Assembly (NCBI RefSeq): GCF_018866305.1
Contig: NZ_CP076456.1
Location: forward strand, 1,674,001-1,738,000
Reading direction: 5' to 3'
Source of the DNA: Arthrobacter sunyaminii
GTDB lineage: Bacteria > Actinomycetota > Actinomycetes > Actinomycetales > Micrococcaceae
Length of the DNA: 64,000 nucleotides
Shown here: piece by piece, positions 62,456 to 64,000 of the stretch
Position numbering within the stretch: position 1 is the first letter of the stretch
How the letters are laid out: every line of letters begins with the position of its first letter
Program-made: the position numbers and the translations under genes
The notes under the pieces: model-generated
The model's database searches: none
What the model was told of the DNA's origin: nothing
What the model saw: only the letters and a program-made list of their open reading frames with translations

Positions 62456-64000
62456 CTAGTAGCCGCGGCTGTTGGGGGATTCCGTACCAATGACGGTCAG
62501 GGAGACCTCGGGGTGGTTCTTTTCCACCCGGCGCAGCGCCCACACATCATTGAAAACAGCCACGTACGCACCGTCGGTCCGCACCAAGACCTCGGCGCCG
62601 TGCACGTTGGACAGGATCTCCGCGGCGTCGGCGGTGGTGAGCCTCGCCAGCGAGTAGGAGAGCTGCTCGTAGCGCATGGGCGCGTTGAAGTCCTGCGTCA
62701 TGCGGTCTTCAACCACCTCGAACTGCATGGGCCCGACGGCGGCCAGCACCGGCGCCTGGTCTCCGCGCCGGTCCGAGCGCAGCACCTGGATGATGCCCTC
62801 GTGCTCCAGCTGGTCGATGCCGCGGCGGAACTGCTTGTAGCGGCTGGGATCCTTGGACCGGGCCACGCGGAAGTGCTCGGGGCTGAAGAACGGAATCGGC
62901 GGGTACTCCACCGGCTCCTCCACGTACAGGCTGTCACCCACGCGCAGGGCGGAGGCATTGACGAGCCCGACGACGTCGCCCGGGTAGGCCTGGTCGATCA
63001 CTTCGCGTTCGCGGCCGAACAGGTGCTGGGCGTATTTGGTGGCGAAGGTCTTGCCGGTGTTGGAGTGCGTGACCACCATGCCGCGCTCAAAAATGCCGGA
63101 GCAGACGCGGATAAAGGCGACGTGGTCGCGGTGGGCCTTGTTCATGCCGGCCTGGACCTTGAAGACAAAGCCGGAGAACGGTGCCTCGACGGGACGGAGT
63201 CCGCCGTCCTTGTCCTCGCGGGCGGAGGCCGACGGCGCCAGATCCACCAGGGCGTCCAGGATCTGCTTTACGCCGAAGTTCAATGCGGCGGAGGAGAACA
63301 GGATGGGCGTGGCCTTGGCGTTGAGGAAAGCGTCACGGTCAAATTCGCGGCCGTCAATGACCAGCTCTGCTTCGCCCAGGGAGTCCTCCCACACGTCGCC
63401 TTCGCGGGCGAGGGCGTCCTCGGGGCTGAGGTGTTCTTCCTTGGCCAGGGACGCGCCGGAGTTCTGCCGTTCAAAGTGGACGTATTCGTCCTTCTGCAGG
63501 TCCCAGACACCGCGGAAGTCGCCGGCAATGCCGACAGCCCAGGTCAGGGGCATGGGGGTGAGTCCGGTGCGTTCGGTGATTTCGTCCATCAGGGCCAGCG
63601 GATCCAGGCCCGGGCGGTCCCACTTGTTGATCACGGTGATGATCGGCAGGTTGCGGGCGCGGCAGACCTCGAACAGCTTCATGGTCTGTGTTTCCAGGCC
63701 CTTGGCTGCGTCCACCAGCATGACGGCGCAGTCGACGGCGGCCAGCACGCGGTAGGTGTCCTCGGAGAAGTCGGCGTGGCCCGGGGTGTCGAGCAGGTTG
63801 ATCACGGTGTCCCGGTACGCGAACTGCAGCGCCGTGGAGCTGATGGAAATGCCGCGGTCCTTTTCCATCTGCATCCAGTCGGAAACCGTCTCGCGGCGGT
63901 TTTCCTTGCCGTTGGTGGCACCGGCTGTGCCGATCACGCGGGCGTGCAGCGCCAGAGCCTCCGTGAGCGTGGACTTACCGGCGTCGGGGTGCGAGATCAC
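62456..64000 (-). CDS. prfC: Peptide chain release factor 3 (partial, 5' end beyond the window)
   Basis: A GTPase that recycles RF1/RF2 after termination. The 514 residues present cover almost the whole protein; only the first ~15 are missing. G1 is SHPDAGKST, G2 region DRGISISS, G3 DTPGHADF, and G4 NKWDRPG. The RF3-specific parts PVEAPFSGFVFKVQAGMN and FRRGIDQLEHEGIIQVL are present, and the C-terminal domain is complete to the TAG at 62456. Confidence 0.96.
   Translation of the reverse strand: MISHPDAGKSTLTEALALHARVIGTAGATNGKENRRETVSDWMQMEKDRGISISSTALQFAYRDTVINLLDTPGHADFSEDTYRVLAAVDCAVMLVDAAKGLETQTMKLFEVCRARNLPIITVINKWDRPGLDPLALMDEITERTGLTPMPLTWAVGIAGDFRGVWDLQKDEYVHFERQNSGASLAKEEHLSPEDALAREGDVWEDSLGEAELVIDGREFDRDAFLNAKATPILFSSAALNFGVKQILDALVDLAPSASAREDKDGGLRPVEAPFSGFVFKVQAGMNKAHRDHVAFIRVCSGIFERGMVVTHSNTGKTFATKYAQHLFGREREVIDQAYPGDVVGLVNASALRVGDSLYVEEPVEYPPIPFFSPEHFRVARSKDPSRYKQFRRGIDQLEHEGIIQVLRSDRRGDQAPVLAAVGPMQFEVVEDRMTQDFNAPMRYEQLSYSLARLTTADAAEILSNVHGAEVLVRTDGAYVAVFNDVWALRRVEKNHPEVSLTVIGTESPNSRGY

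Overview
The window is high-GC, densely packed chromosome of an actinobacterium. Gene content points to an Arthrobacter-like member of the Micrococcaceae: the acn-dxs neighbourhood, a mycothiol-dependent-isomerase-type DinB protein, the RNase D/DUF3000 pair, a DUF6421/SDR pair, DUF4287, and frequent GTG/TTG starts with ATGA start-stop overlaps. This placement is inference from gene content; no rRNA or marker gene is present. I see no tRNA, rRNA, CRISPR array, transposase or integrase.

Layout. (1) 1-4.6 kb: the end of aconitase, dxs, an NmrA-like oxidoreductase, an orphan winged-helix protein and an aldo/keto reductase. (2) 4.6-10.7 kb is a decayed accessory stretch. It holds two copies of a ~100-bp palindromic repeat, a deleted cytidine deaminase remnant beside an intact homologue further on, an aldo/keto-reductase tail fragment, a fragment of a fadB-like gene, a secreted protein with a likely frameshift in a G-rich tract, and an MFS transporter broken by a 7-bp tandem duplication. 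(3) 10.8-16.2 kb is a five-gene operon: a Pro-rich acidic exported protein, a histidine kinase, a response regulator, a DASS-family anion transporter and a glycerate kinase. Together they look like a sensing, uptake and phosphorylation unit, plausibly for glycerate or a related acid. (4) 16.2-17.4 kb: a membrane protein plus winged-helix regulator behind twin palindromic operators, and a DUF4287 protein.

(5) 17.5-36.2 kb is a surface or exopolysaccharide island. Its codon use is visibly less GC-biased than that of its flanks, and both edges carry debris: an inverted third repeat copy plus an aldo/keto-reductase tail on the left, and an L-2-hydroxyglutarate oxidase remnant on the right. A rightward arm encodes a glycoside-hydrolase-like lipoprotein, a three-domain glycosyltransferase (GT26 + GT2 + GT2), an O-antigen polymerase/ligase-type protein and a Wzz-like chain-length protein. 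A ten-gene leftward operon encodes sugar-nucleotide modifying enzymes (Gfo/Idh/MocA oxidoreductase, epimerase, two DegT aminotransferases, NeuD-type acetyltransferase), four glycosyltransferases and a flippase. A WbpD/WlbB-type acetyltransferase is transcribed divergently. Oxidoreductase, aminotransferase and acetyltransferase match the later steps of UDP-2,3-diacetamido-2,3-dideoxyuronic acid synthesis; the first UDP-GlcNAc dehydrogenase is not in the window.

(6) 36.3-64 kb returns to core-like gene content: a fadA-fadB beta-oxidation operon with a candidate operator, two CNNM/HlyC transporters, a short UvrA-like ATPase, GNAT acetyltransferases, a secreted 5'-nucleotidase, a secreted M6 metalloprotease, RNase D/DUF3000, threonine aldolase, the SDR/DUF6421 pair, a TetR-CPBP protease divergon with a perfect palindrome between them, and most of prfC running off the right end.
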